Assembly (NCBI GenBank): GCA_965221765.1
Contig: OZ244911.1
Span: 1,674,001 to 1,738,000 of the forward strand
From: Bin25 sp965221765
GTDB lineage: Bacteria > Bacteroidota > Bacteroidia > Flavobacteriales > Flavobacteriaceae
Reading direction: 5' to 3'
DNA: 64,000 bases
Shown here: positions 46,380-55,263 of the stretch, piece by piece
Layout of the letters: every line of letters begins with the position of its first letter
Position numbering within the stretch: the stretch's first letter is position 1
The notes under the pieces: model-generated
The model's database searches: none
What the model saw: only the letters and a program-made list of their open reading frames with translations
Told to the model about the DNA's origin: nothing
Translations under genes and position numbers: made by a program

Positions 46380-46922
46380 GTGATGGAACGCATACTATTA
46401 GATCAACAGAAAATTCAAATTATCTTGCATCGTTTGTGTTGTCAATTAATCGAAAGTTACGGGAGGCTAGAAAATACGGTATTAATTGGACTACAGCCCA
46501 GGGGGATATTTCTTTTAGATCGAATGATTAAACTATTAAAATTCCAATATCATATTGAAGATGTACAAAATGGTAAACTCGATGTGACATTTTTTAGAGA
46601 TGATTTTCGTCATGCAGAAAAGCCCATGACTGCCAATCAAAATTTAATGAATGTAGTCATTGAAAATCGCCAAGTGATTTTAATTGACGATGTGTTTTTT
46701 ACCGGACGAAGCGTACGAGCAGCCTTGACAGCTATAGAAAGTTATGGACGACCATCCACCATTGAACTGATGGTTTTGGTTCATAGGCGATTTAGTCGGC
46801 ATTTACCCATAAAACCCGATTATATCGGTATTCAAATGGATGCATTGGTTGGAGATAAGGTTAAAGTTTCTTGGATTGAAAATGATGAGAAAGATGTGGT
46901 TTACCTTCAAAAGAAAACTTAA
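46380..46922 (+). CDS. pyrR: PyrR-type phosphoribosyltransferase / pyrimidine regulator
   Basis: Uracil phosphoribosyltransferase-fold protein of the PyrR family. The 180 residues show NTVLIGLQPRGIFLLDRM, KLDVTFFRDDFR and the PRPP-binding motif VILIDDVFFTGRSVRAALTA (13-residue type), ending VDALVGDKVKVSW-like MDALVGDKVKV. In Bacillus PyrR attenuates pyr mRNA; in Bacteroidota the role is less sure. It starts an operon, with pyrB beginning directly after its stop. No clear attenuator was identified in the leader. Confidence 0.92.
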   Translation: MMERILLDQQKIQIILHRLCCQLIESYGRLENTVLIGLQPRGIFLLDRMIKLLKFQYHIEDVQNGKLDVTFFRDDFRHAEKPMTANQNLMNVVIENRQVILIDDVFFTGRSVRAALTAIESYGRPSTIELMVLVHRRFSRHLPIKPDYIGIQMDALVGDKVKVSWIENDEKDVVYLQKKT

Positions 46923-47876
46923 ATGCAAGCCTTAAGTGTACAAAATCTTATTGGTATCAAATACCTACAAAAAAATGATTTAGATCTCATTTTTGATATG
47001 ACTACGCATTTTAAAGAAGTCATTAATCGACCAATCAAAAAGGTGCCGAGCCTTAGAGATTATACCATTGCTAATTTATTTTTTGAAGATAGTACGCGAA
47101 CCAAATTATCGTTTGAAATTGCTGAAAAGCGATTAAGCGCCGATGTGATTAACTTTTCATCTTCTAATTCATCTATAAAAAAAGGAGAGTCATTACTCGA
47201 TACCGTTAAAAATATATTGGCTATGAAAGTTGATATAGTTGTTGTGAGACATCCAAATCCTGGAGCAGCCTTGTTTCTTTCTCAAAATATAAAGGCAACC
47301 ATTATCAATGCAGGAGATGGAACTCATGAGCATCCTACCCAAGGATTATTGGATTGTTATTCTTTATTGGAAAAATTCGGATCATTAGACGGAAAAAAGA
47401 TAGCCATAGTAGGGGATATAACTCATTCTAGAGTGGCCCTTTCAAATATCTATGCATTGAAAAAACTAGGGGCTGAGATATGCCTGTGTAGTCCTAAATC
47501 ATTGATTCCTCGTAATGTGGAAAAATTAGGCGTGTGTCAAAGTACGGATTTACTTGAAACACTTCAATGGAGTGATGCGGTCAATATGCTTCGAGTTCAA
47601 AAAGAGCGAATCCAAAATGCCTCCTATCCAAGTTTGAGAGATTATGCATTGCAGTTTGGACTTAATAAACCTCTAATTGAAAAACTTGATAAATCCCTCA
47701 TCATTTTGCATCCCGGACCCATAAATAGAGGAATAGAAATTACAAGCGAAGTAGCGGACTCTGATCAAGCCATTATTCTTGACCAAGTTGAAAATGGCGT
47801 GGCTATTCGAATGGCTGTCATCTATCTCTTGGTTTCAAAATCTAAAATATCTACGGATGAAAGTCCAATTACTTGA
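46923..47876 (+). CDS. pyrB: Aspartate carbamoyltransferase catalytic subunit
   Basis: Commits carbamoyl phosphate to pyrimidine synthesis. The 317 residues show the carbamoyl-phosphate motif FFEDSTRTKLSFEIAEKRL, VRHPNPGAALFLS, INAGDGTHEHPTQGLLD, and the aspartate-domain segments IAIVGDITHSRVALSN and ILHPGPINRGIEI. No pyrI regulatory subunit is adjacent. The ATG begins right after the pyrR TAA; the gene's end overlaps the next small gene by 20 bases. Confidence 0.97.
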   Translation: MQALSVQNLIGIKYLQKNDLDLIFDMTTHFKEVINRPIKKVPSLRDYTIANLFFEDSTRTKLSFEIAEKRLSADVINFSSSNSSIKKGESLLDTVKNILAMKVDIVVVRHPNPGAALFLSQNIKATIINAGDGTHEHPTQGLLDCYSLLEKFGSLDGKKIAIVGDITHSRVALSNIYALKKLGAEICLCSPKSLIPRNVEKLGVCQSTDLLETLQWSDAVNMLRVQKERIQNASYPSLRDYALQFGLNKPLIEKLDKSLIILHPGPINRGIEITSEVADSDQAIILDQVENGVAIRMAVIYLLVSKSKISTDESPIT

Positions 47877-48183
47877 CCAGCAGATTTATTTGATTAGCCA
47901 GGATTCCGGCAAATTAGATTTTGCGACTAAATTCATCGAGGAATCTACATTTAATCAAAGTCCACACAGCATCATCTTGATACCTAGATGTGAAAAGAAC
48001 TTAGATTCGAACGTATTAAATCTCGTATCAAAGAAACTACAGAAGTTAAATCTAATTTTGGTGCTGGTTTTTCAAAACAAAAATTCTGATTTTTTATTGG
48101 GTGACATTATCAACGTCCCAACGTTAACTGAAGCTATCGATTATATAGAATTCGATAGAATTCAAAAAGAACTTCTAGAATAA
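47857..48183 (+). CDS. Small STAS-like protein between pyrB and rnz
   Basis: A 108-residue protein from ATG 47857 (MKVQLLDQQIYLISQDSGKL). The alternating pattern of strands and helices and the closing segment INVPTLTEAIDYIEFDRIQKEL match a small protein that sits directly before ribonuclease Z in many Bacteroidota and resembles a STAS domain. No function is established. It overlaps pyrB by 20 bases and ends one base before the rnz ATG, so it is translated with them. Confidence 0.7.
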   Translation: MKVQLLDQQIYLISQDSGKLDFATKFIEESTFNQSPHSIILIPRCEKNLDSNVLNLVSKKLQKLNLILVLVFQNKNSDFLLGDIINVPTLTEAIDYIEFDRIQKELLE

Positions 48184-48966
48184 ATGAAACTAACCATTTT
48201 GGGATGTCATTCTTCAACACCAAGAAAAGACTGTTTTAATTCAGCGCAAGTTTTGAGTTTGGGTCCTACTCGGATTTTAATTGACTGTGGAGAAGGAACA
48301 CAGATGCAATTAAAAAAAGCAGGGATACACATGAAAGATATAGATATTGTTTTGATTTCTCATTTACATGGTGATCACTTTTATGGATTGATCGGATTTT
48401 TGACTTCTCATGATCACAATATGCGTAAAAAGCCAATTTCTGTTTATGGCCCCATAGGGATTAATGAGATTATTCAAGTTCATCTAAGAGTAACGAATAA
48501 ATCTTTGTTATACCAACTGAATATTATTGAATTAGGACAAACCGAAAGTATTGAGATTATCAAGGATTCCCGATTAAGTATTAAAACCATTCCTCTAAAA
48601 CATCGCATATATACCAATGGGTTTTTTATTAAATACACAGATGAAGAGTTCTGTATCCAATATGCCTATTGTAGTGATACCGCCTATAATCCCCAAATAA
48701 TTCCTATCATCAAAGGGGCTCATTGGCTCTATCATGAAGCTACTTTTTTAGATTTGCATAGCAGCAAAGCTTTACAAACGAATCATTCAACAGCCAAGCA
48801 AGCGGCAATGATTGCTCATAAAGCTGGAGTCAAAAAATTAATCATCGGTCATTATTCATCTAGGTACCATAACAAAGAAAATCATTTAAAAGAAGCAAGA
48901 GAAATATTTGCTAATACAGAGTTATCTCAAGATTTAAAAATATTTGATCTCAAAGAAGTTTTGTAA
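48184..48966 (+). CDS. rnz: Ribonuclease Z
   Basis: tRNA 3'-end endonuclease with a metallo-beta-lactamase fold. The 260 residues show TILGCHSSTPRKDCFNSAQ, the metal motif SHLHGDHFYGLIGFL (H-x-H-x-D-H), YCSDTAY (metal Asp), LYHEATFLDL and the C-terminal His in IGHYSSRY. The exosite arm is short, so the protein is smaller than the 300-residue norm. It starts directly after the STAS-like gene. Confidence 0.94.
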   Translation: MKLTILGCHSSTPRKDCFNSAQVLSLGPTRILIDCGEGTQMQLKKAGIHMKDIDIVLISHLHGDHFYGLIGFLTSHDHNMRKKPISVYGPIGINEIIQVHLRVTNKSLLYQLNIIELGQTESIEIIKDSRLSIKTIPLKHRIYTNGFFIKYTDEEFCIQYAYCSDTAYNPQIIPIIKGAHWLYHEATFLDLHSSKALQTNHSTAKQAAMIAHKAGVKKLIIGHYSSRYHNKENHLKEAREIFANTELSQDLKIFDLKEVL

Positions 48967-48979
48967 AACCCCATCATTT

Positions 48980-49624
48980 ATGAAGAAAGACATTGGTCAA
49001 ATCAGAACTCAATATCAAAGTTCACCTCTTTTAGAAAAAGAGGTTTCTCAAGATCCACTAGAAGAGTTTTCTAAATGGTTTGAACGAATTTTTGCTGATA
49101 AAAAACTAAAAGAACCCAATGCTATGATCTTATCTACCATCGGATTGGATGGATTTCCTAAAAGCCGTGTTGTCTTGTTAAAATTTTATGGAACTGAAGG
49201 ATTTGGATTTTATACGAATTATCAGAGCGATAAAGCAAAAGCCATTTCAAAAAATCAAAATGTAAGTTTGAGTTTTTATTGGCCACATCGATACCAACAG
49301 GTTTTAATCAAAGGAAAGGCTCATCAAATAAGTCCGATTATTTCTCAGCGATATTTTGAATCTAGACCAAAAGGAAGTCAGATTTCAGCCTTATTATCAC
49401 CTCAAAGTTCAATTATTGATAATCGATCTGTGTTAGAAAAAAAATTTAAAACTTTAGAAAAACAATATGCCGATAAATCAGTGCCAAAACCTTCGAATTG
49501 GGGTGGATATCAAGTAGTCCCTATAGAATATGAATTTTGGCAGGGACAAAGAAACAGATTACATGACCGACTTCGATATTCCAATCATTTAGGAATTTGG
49601 AAAATTGAACGATTAGCCCCTTAA
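48980..49624 (+). CDS. pdxH: Pyridoxamine 5'-phosphate oxidase
   Basis: FMN-dependent oxidation of pyridoxamine or pyridoxine phosphate to the active cofactor PLP. From ATG 48980 (MKKDIGQIRTQYQ) it has 214 residues. Family segments: PNAMILSTIGLDGFPKSRVV, KFYGTEGFGFYTNYQSDKAK, LSFYWPHRYQQVLIKG, SRPKGSQISALLSPQSS and the C-terminal FWQGQRNRLHDRLRYS with the conserved W-Q-G-x3-R-L-H. It follows rnz by 13 bases. Confidence 0.96.
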   Translation: MKKDIGQIRTQYQSSPLLEKEVSQDPLEEFSKWFERIFADKKLKEPNAMILSTIGLDGFPKSRVVLLKFYGTEGFGFYTNYQSDKAKAISKNQNVSLSFYWPHRYQQVLIKGKAHQISPIISQRYFESRPKGSQISALLSPQSSIIDNRSVLEKKFKTLEKQYADKSVPKPSNWGGYQVVPIEYEFWQGQRNRLHDRLRYSNHLGIWKIERLAP

Positions 49625-49631
49625 AGATACC

Positions 49632-50123
49632 ATGAAAAAAGTAATATTTCTTAGACATGCAAAATCTCAGTGGGATTTTACCCATGGACCGGTTCGGGAT
49701 CGAGAGCGACCGATTAAAAAGAAAGGAATTTATCGAATGCAATTACTGATTGAATATTATGGGGAGTATTTCAATAATATAGAAAAAGTTTATACTTCAC
49801 CAGCTCAAAGAGCATTACAAACAGCCAAATTATTGGTTAAAGGATTGAATTGGAAGTCTGAAATTTTAGAAGTTAGAGAAGAATTATATAATTTTTCAGA
49901 AGAACCCGTTTTAGAATTTATTTCTAGCTTCAATGATTCATTGAATACGGTCGTTTTAGTAGGTCATAATCCTGCTTTTGAGTCATGTATCAATCGACTA
50001 GGAAATATAGACTTTGATCATTTACCAACAGCGAGTTTTGGCGTGATATCCTTTAAAGAAAGTTCTTGGAAAAAAGTCCAGCAAGGGTCTGTTGTTTTAT
50101 GTTTTCCCGGAGAAAGAGCATGA
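49632..50123 (+). CDS. Histidine phosphatase family protein, SixA-like
   Basis: Single-domain phosphatase of 163 residues with the phospho-His motif FLRHAKSQWD at the N-terminus, VYTSPAQRALQTAKLL, and the second active-site His in VVLVGHNPAFE. SixA dephosphorylates histidine-phosphotransfer proteins in E. coli; here the substrate is unknown, and the position beside ppk and ppx may hint at phosphate metabolism. Its stop overlaps the ppk start. Confidence 0.85.
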   Translation: MKKVIFLRHAKSQWDFTHGPVRDRERPIKKKGIYRMQLLIEYYGEYFNNIEKVYTSPAQRALQTAKLLVKGLNWKSEILEVREELYNFSEEPVLEFISSFNDSLNTVVLVGHNPAFESCINRLGNIDFDHLPTASFGVISFKESSWKKVQQGSVVLCFPGERA

Positions 50124-52204
50124 TGAACAAAAAATATATTTATCGTGACCTAAGTTGGTTGGATTTCAATGCTCGAGTACTTCAAGAAGCTGAAGATGCA
50201 TCGGTCCCATTACTTGAACGCTTGAGGTTTGTAGGTATATTTTCTAATAACCTCGATGAATTTTTCCAAGTTCGTTATGCTACCTTAAAACACATATCTC
50301 TTTCTGAGAAGTCGAATCATAACTTATTCGATGGATTTTTGATTTCGGATCTCTTATCGATGATCACAGAGAAGGTTATTTCTCTTCAACAAAAAAGCAC
50401 TGAAGCCTTAGAAAAAATTCAAAGCGAATTAGCCGTTCAAAACATACATTTTATCGATGAAACCTCGGTGACTCCAAAACAAGAAAAATTTCTTAAAAAT
50501 TATTTTTTTAAAAAAGTAAACAATTTACTTTCAATTTTGTTTTTAACCGATTCAACGCCTGAAAATCCTACCAATAGTAATCTTCTTTTAGCAGTAAAAA
50601 TCATAACTCAATCAGAAAACCCTAATACGAATCAATCTCAATATGCATTGATTGAAATACCTAAAGAGATTGACCGATTTGTTGTGTTACCTAAAGAACG
50701 AGGAAGTGATCAACGAAGTGTCATTTTAATAGATGATGTTATCAGATTGAATTTAAATCTAATTTTCCATCCTTTCAATTGCATCAATATAGAAGCACAT
50801 ATGATCAAAGTCACCAGAGATGCCATTTTAGATCTTGAAGAAGATTTTTCAAAAAGTTATGCAGAAAAGATTAAATCGAGTGTCGAAGAAAGGATATTAG
50901 CTGAACCGGTTCGTTTAGTTTATGATCAAAATATTTCGAATGATACGCTAGATATTATCAAACAAAAGTTAGGGGTCAATAAATACGATAGCCATATTCC
51001 TGGAGGACGTTACCACAACCGAAGTGATTATTTAAATTTTCCATCTTTAGGCAGAAAAGATCTGCAATACAGAATTCTTGAACCTTTAAATCTCCCCAAT
51101 TTATCTATAGAAGATAGTTTGATTGCCGCCATAAAAAAAAAGGATTATTTGGTCTATACCCCCTTTCAAAATTTTAATTATGTTGTAAAATTATTGCAAG
51201 AAGCGGCTCTAGACCCAACGGTTAAGACCATCAAAATAACCATCTATCGACTATCTAAAATTTCTAATGTAGTTCGTGCACTGATCAATGCTGCTCGGAA
51301 TGGCAAAAGAGTTTTGGCCCAAATTGAACTTCAAGCTCGATTTGATGAGAGCAATAACCTTATCCATGCTCATGCGCTTGAAGATTCTGGGGTTGAACTT
51401 ATTTTTGGAATCATAGGATTAAAAGTTCATGCCAAAATTTGTCTCATTGAACGATTAGAAAAAAATAAAATAAAGTGTTATGGTTTTATTTCAACTGGAA
51501 ATTTTAATGAAAGTAATTCTCGAGTGTATACAGATTATTCATTATTGACTTCAAATCAAGAAATTTTAAAAGATGTAGGAAAGGTGTTTGATTTTCTCAA
51601 AAGCCCCTATTTGAAATTTAAATTCAAACACATTATCGTATCTCCAAACCATACGTTTAATTCGTTTAAAAGGTTGATTAATCAAGAAATCGAAAATCAA
51701 AAAAAAGGATTGCCATCGGGGATTCAGATGAAAATCAATAGTCTTTCTAATCGATTGATTATCAATAAATTGTATAAAGCGAGTCAAAATAAAGTCAAAG
51801 TTGACTTAATTGTCAGAGGAATTTGTTGTTTGGTTCCAAAAATCAAAGGGAAAAGTGAAAATATAGAAATTATTAGCATTGTTGATCGGTTTTTAGAGCA
51901 TTCAAGAGTTTATATTTTTACCAATGCTGGTGATCCTAAAGTATTTATTTCTTCAGGGGATTTAATGACTAGAAACCTTAATAGTAGAGTAGAAGTCACG
52001 GTCCCAATTTATAACCAAGAATTAAAAAATCAGATTATGGATACTTTTGAGATTTATTGGAATGATCAGGTAAAAGCCCGACTAATTAATCAAGAACCTC
52101 AAAATAAGCTTAGGATACCTAAACAAAAAAATCAGCAAGGATCACAACTAGAAGTCTATAAATATTTAAAACAACAATCAGAATCTTTGGTTCGTGAGAA
52201 TTGA
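50120..52204 (+). CDS. ppk1: Polyphosphate kinase 1
   Basis: Makes inorganic polyphosphate from ATP. About 694 residues from ATG 50120 (MMNKKYIYRDLSWLDFNARV). The four-part architecture is visible: N-terminal RYATLKHI region, head domain, then the two catalytic C domains with IKITIYRLSKISNVVRALINAA, ARFDESNNLIHAHALEDSGV, the phospho-His in GLKVHAKICLI, ISTGNFNESNSRVYTDYSLL and IVRGICCLVP. The gene overlaps the SixA-like gene by four bases and the ppx gene by 11. Confidence 0.96.
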   Translation: MMNKKYIYRDLSWLDFNARVLQEAEDASVPLLERLRFVGIFSNNLDEFFQVRYATLKHISLSEKSNHNLFDGFLISDLLSMITEKVISLQQKSTEALEKIQSELAVQNIHFIDETSVTPKQEKFLKNYFFKKVNNLLSILFLTDSTPENPTNSNLLLAVKIITQSENPNTNQSQYALIEIPKEIDRFVVLPKERGSDQRSVILIDDVIRLNLNLIFHPFNCINIEAHMIKVTRDAILDLEEDFSKSYAEKIKSSVEERILAEPVRLVYDQNISNDTLDIIKQKLGVNKYDSHIPGGRYHNRSDYLNFPSLGRKDLQYRILEPLNLPNLSIEDSLIAAIKKKDYLVYTPFQNFNYVVKLLQEAALDPTVKTIKITIYRLSKISNVVRALINAARNGKRVLAQIELQARFDESNNLIHAHALEDSGVELIFGIIGLKVHAKICLIERLEKNKIKCYGFISTGNFNESNSRVYTDYSLLTSNQEILKDVGKVFDFLKSPYLKFKFKHIIVSPNHTFNSFKRLINQEIENQKKGLPSGIQMKINSLSNRLIINKLYKASQNKVKVDLIVRGICCLVPKIKGKSENIEIISIVDRFLEHSRVYIFTNAGDPKVFISSGDLMTRNLNSRVEVTVPIYNQELKNQIMDTFEIYWNDQVKARLINQEPQNKLRIPKQKNQQGSQLEVYKYLKQQSESLVREN

Positions 52205-53090
52205 AAAGTTTGCAGCTATTGATATTGGATCTAATGCTGTTCGTATTCTAGTTGCCAATGTTATTAATCGTAAAGGATTCTACACATACCAAAAAAATGC
52301 ACTGGTTCGGGTTCCTATTCGGTTAGGTGAAGATGCTTTTATGTTGAGTAAAATTTCTCATTATAATTCACAACGTTTGGTTAAAGCAATGAAAGCTTTT
52401 GATTTATTAATGCAAGTTCATGACGTTAAAAAATACGCAGCCTATGCCACTTCAGCATTGAGGTCTGCGGAAAACAAAGATGAAATTATTGAAAAAGTGT
52501 TTGAAGAATCAGGAATCCGAATCAAAATAATTTCTGGTAAGAAAGAAGCAGAAGTCATTTCTAGAACGTCATTTTCAAACTTTATTGATCGACAAAAAAT
52601 TTATTTGTATGTAGATGTAGGTGGGGGAAGTACAGAAATATCATTGTATAAAAATGGAAAGATTTCGGTTTCTAAATCGTTTAAAATTGGAACAGTTCGA
52701 TTAATTAATAATTTGATAAACAAAGAGTTATGGGATAAAATGAAAGCATGGATTAAACTCCATACCAATCAATACAAAAAAATAAATTTATTGGGAACCG
52801 GTGGGAATATAAATAAACTACATAAGATGGCCAATTTACCCGAATCCAAACCTCTTTCTTATTTAAAACTATATTCTTTTTATCAAGAATTAAATGCTTT
52901 GAGTTATACCCAGCGTATTATTAAATATCGATTAAATCTAGACCGTTCGGATGTGATTATACCGGCGATGCAGATTTATATGAATGTATTGAATTGGTCA
53001 AGGGCCAAGTCTATTTTTGTTCCTAAAACGGGTTTGGCCGACGGTATGATTAAAGAATTGATTTTAGAAGACGAAAAAAAGCTACTCTAG
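52194..53090 (+). CDS. ppx: Exopolyphosphatase / GppA-type phosphatase
   Basis: Actin-fold phosphatase that shortens polyphosphate or hydrolyses pppGpp. The 298 residues are the short form, without the HD-like C-terminal domain. Motifs: FAAIDIGSNAVRILVANV, YATSALRSAENKDEII, SGKKEAEVISRTSF, YLYVDVGGGSTEISLY and LGTGGNINKLHKM. The start is GTG 52194, inside the ppk end. Together with ppk it forms a polyphosphate synthesis/breakdown pair. Convergent with dnaX, overlapping by nine bases. Confidence 0.93.
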   Translation: MRIEKFAAIDIGSNAVRILVANVINRKGFYTYQKNALVRVPIRLGEDAFMLSKISHYNSQRLVKAMKAFDLLMQVHDVKKYAAYATSALRSAENKDEIIEKVFEESGIRIKIISGKKEAEVISRTSFSNFIDRQKIYLYVDVGGGSTEISLYKNGKISVSKSFKIGTVRLINNLINKELWDKMKAWIKLHTNQYKKINLLGTGGNINKLHKMANLPESKPLSYLKLYSFYQELNALSYTQRIIKYRLNLDRSDVIIPAMQIYMNVLNWSRAKSIFVPKTGLADGMIKELILEDEKKLL

Positions 53091-54881
53091 TTTGAATTCA
53101 TCATAAAATGTTTTAAAAAGGGGGTTTATTTTAAAGTATTCTTGAACGATTTCGTGTTTAGACTTTTTTTTTTCATCTGGAGAGGCCTCACCGATACTAG
53201 AAGCAATATTGATTAAATCATTTTCAAAATAATGATTCAAAGTTTTTAATAGTTGAGATTGTAAGGCATGAAATTTTCCCAAAATAAAACTTGAATTGGC
53301 TTTAAAGATGATTTGATTTTTTTTGCCCACATCATAATTACCTAGAAATAAATATTTTAAACTAAATTTTTCACTTTCCATCCTTATTTCAGACTTAAAA
53401 TCAGTAAAAAATTGATTCAAATAATCCATAGATAAGATTTGCCCTTTTCCATGATATTTTGGTTGACAAAGAGCATCAAAAGCAGATCTATTTGGAGTAA
53501 TGTCAGTTTCTTCTTTCTTATGATCTGTATTTTCGGAACGATTTAATGATAGATTGATATTTAATTCGGCTGTCCTAGTATGATTTTCACTCAGACTTGA
53601 AACTTTGTTTGATGGTTGATCAGAAGTAGCCTCTGTGGTTGGATTTATTGGCCGGTTTTCAATAGGGTTTTCAGTTTTATTTATTAGTTGATTATTGACT
53701 TGGCCAGTTTGAGAGGAATCTATGATTGGTGGAGAACTTTCAGTTCTAGTATCTTGGAGGGTATTTTCTTCTGAATGATTTTGTTTTTTTATGGATTCAA
53801 CGGGTATAATTCGTAAGTCTTTTTTTTCACTATAGTTTAAGGAAGCCAACTGCAGTAAACACAATTCAATATGGACTTGTTTGTTGTGACTATCTTTAAA
53901 TTTAATTTCATATTGATGAACTAGTTCTAAACAATCAATCAACCAAGTGACTTTCATGTGCTGGGTTTGTTGTTGATAGAGATTGACAATGTTTTTTCCA
54001 AAATCGAGTAATTCTAGGGTTTTTGAATTCTTTATCATCAATAGGTTCCGAAAATGTTGGCTGAGGCCCAATAAAAACTCATGATTATCTAGTCCATTGA
54101 AAAACAATTTATTATATTGAATCATTAAACCAGATAAATTATGATTTTGAATTTTATTGATGATTTCTAAATAACTTTCAGTATCTAGAATATTAAGATT
54201 TTCTGAAACTAATTTAGTAGTTAATTGCCCCCTTGTAAAACTGATCATTCGATCTAATATGGACAGAGCATCACGCATCGCGCCATCCGCTTTTTGAGCT
54301 ATTAAATACAAGGCATCTTCTTGATAATGGAGTTGCTTCTCCATGACGATTTTAATCAGAAAATCTACAATCTGTTGTACCGATATTCTTTTAAAATCAT
54401 AGACTTGACATCGAGAGAGGATGGTTGGAATGATTTTATTTTTTTCGGTGGTTGCTAGTATAAAAATCACATTTTCAGGGGGCTCCTCTAAGGTTTTTAA
54501 AAAGGCATTAAAAGCTTGGGTGCTGAGCATATGAGCCTCATCAATAATGTAAATTTTATGAGTGCCAGTTTGCGGGGTTATCTTGACTTGCTCATTGAGT
54601 CTACGAATATCTTCTACCGAATTATTAGAAGCCGCATCGAGTTCGAAAATATTGAAGGAAAAATCATCATCTAACAATTCCATACTATTGTTAATGGCTT
54701 TTGCTAGTATTCGTGCACAACTAGTTTTGCCGACTCCTCGGGGGCCACAGAACAAAAGAGCTTTTGGTATTTGATTGGTATCGAGTGCATTTTGAAGGGT
54801 TCGGGTAACAAATTCCTGTCCCACTACCTCTTCAAATTTTTTTGGCCGGTATTTTAAAGCTGAAACGATAAACTTTTCCAC
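53082..54881 (-). CDS. dnaX: DNA polymerase III subunit gamma/tau
   Basis: Clamp-loader motor and organiser of the replicase. The 599 residues show Walker A CGPRGVGKTSCARILAK, Walker B KIYIIDEAHMLS, the sensor LATTEKNKIIPTILSRCQ, domain III to about 360, then a Ser/Asn/Thr-rich linker (365-480) and a C-terminal domain. The zinc-binding Cys cluster that normally follows Walker A is missing: the segment reads NNSMELLDDDFSFNIFELDA. I recall the same in Flavobacteriia. The start is GTG 54881, with a promoter box five bases upstream. Confidence 0.95.
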   Translation of the reverse strand: MEKFIVSALKYRPKKFEEVVGQEFVTRTLQNALDTNQIPKALLFCGPRGVGKTSCARILAKAINNSMELLDDDFSFNIFELDAASNNSVEDIRRLNEQVKITPQTGTHKIYIIDEAHMLSTQAFNAFLKTLEEPPENVIFILATTEKNKIIPTILSRCQVYDFKRISVQQIVDFLIKIVMEKQLHYQEDALYLIAQKADGAMRDALSILDRMISFTRGQLTTKLVSENLNILDTESYLEIINKIQNHNLSGLMIQYNKLFFNGLDNHEFLLGLSQHFRNLLMIKNSKTLELLDFGKNIVNLYQQQTQHMKVTWLIDCLELVHQYEIKFKDSHNKQVHIELCLLQLASLNYSEKKDLRIIPVESIKKQNHSEENTLQDTRTESSPPIIDSSQTGQVNNQLINKTENPIENRPINPTTEATSDQPSNKVSSLSENHTRTAELNINLSLNRSENTDHKKEETDITPNRSAFDALCQPKYHGKGQILSMDYLNQFFTDFKSEIRMESEKFSLKYLFLGNYDVGKKNQIIFKANSSFILGKFHALQSQLLKTLNHYFENDLINIASSIGEASPDEKKKSKHEIVQEYFKINPLFKTFYDEFKLE

Positions 54882-54886
54882 TAAAA

Positions 54887-54894
54887 CAAAATTA
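54887..54894 (-). promoter_or_regulatory. Bacteroidota -7 promoter box for dnaX
   Basis: TAATTTTG on the minus strand matches TAnnTTTG. A TTG lies 21 bases upstream. The box ends five bases before the GTG start, implying a leaderless or nearly leaderless dnaX mRNA. Confidence 0.55.
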
Positions 54895-54973
54895 AAAAGT
54901 TGATGTTGATTTAGTCAACAATCTTGTTTTTTAAAATCTAACACATCACATTAAAATTGATGTAATTTAGCAT

Positions 54974-55263
54974 GAGGCAGACTAATCTATCGCTCAGTTT
55001 TGGGAGGAAAGTCCGGACACCATAGAGAAGCATAGCGGGTAACACCCGTCACTTAGAATTTCTAAGGAGGACTAGTGCAACAGAAAGAATGTACAATTTG
55101 GTTGTAGTGAAATCAGGTAAACTCTATGCGGTGCAACATCAAGTATACTCACAATTGAGGGTTTCTCGTCCGATGTGAGAGGGTAGATGGCTTGAGTTCG
55201 TCAGTAATGGCGTTCCTAGATAAATGATAGATCTCGACAGAATCCGGCTTATCGGTCTGCCTC
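54974..55263 (+). ncRNA. rnpB: RNase P RNA, bacterial class A
   Basis: Catalytic RNA that cuts the 5' leader from tRNA precursors. The 5' end GAGGCAGACT pairs with the 3' end GGTCTGCCTC (P1). Inside are the universal segments GAGGAAAGTCCGGACACC (P4 5' strand), GGGTAACACCCG, AGTGCAACAGAAAG, GTGAAATCAGGTAAACTC and, near the end, AGATAAATGATAG-x-TCGACAGAATCCGGCTTA (P4 3' strand). T-rich sequence follows and may terminate it. The last 15 bases overlap the end of the convergent rsmD gene. Confidence 0.97.
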
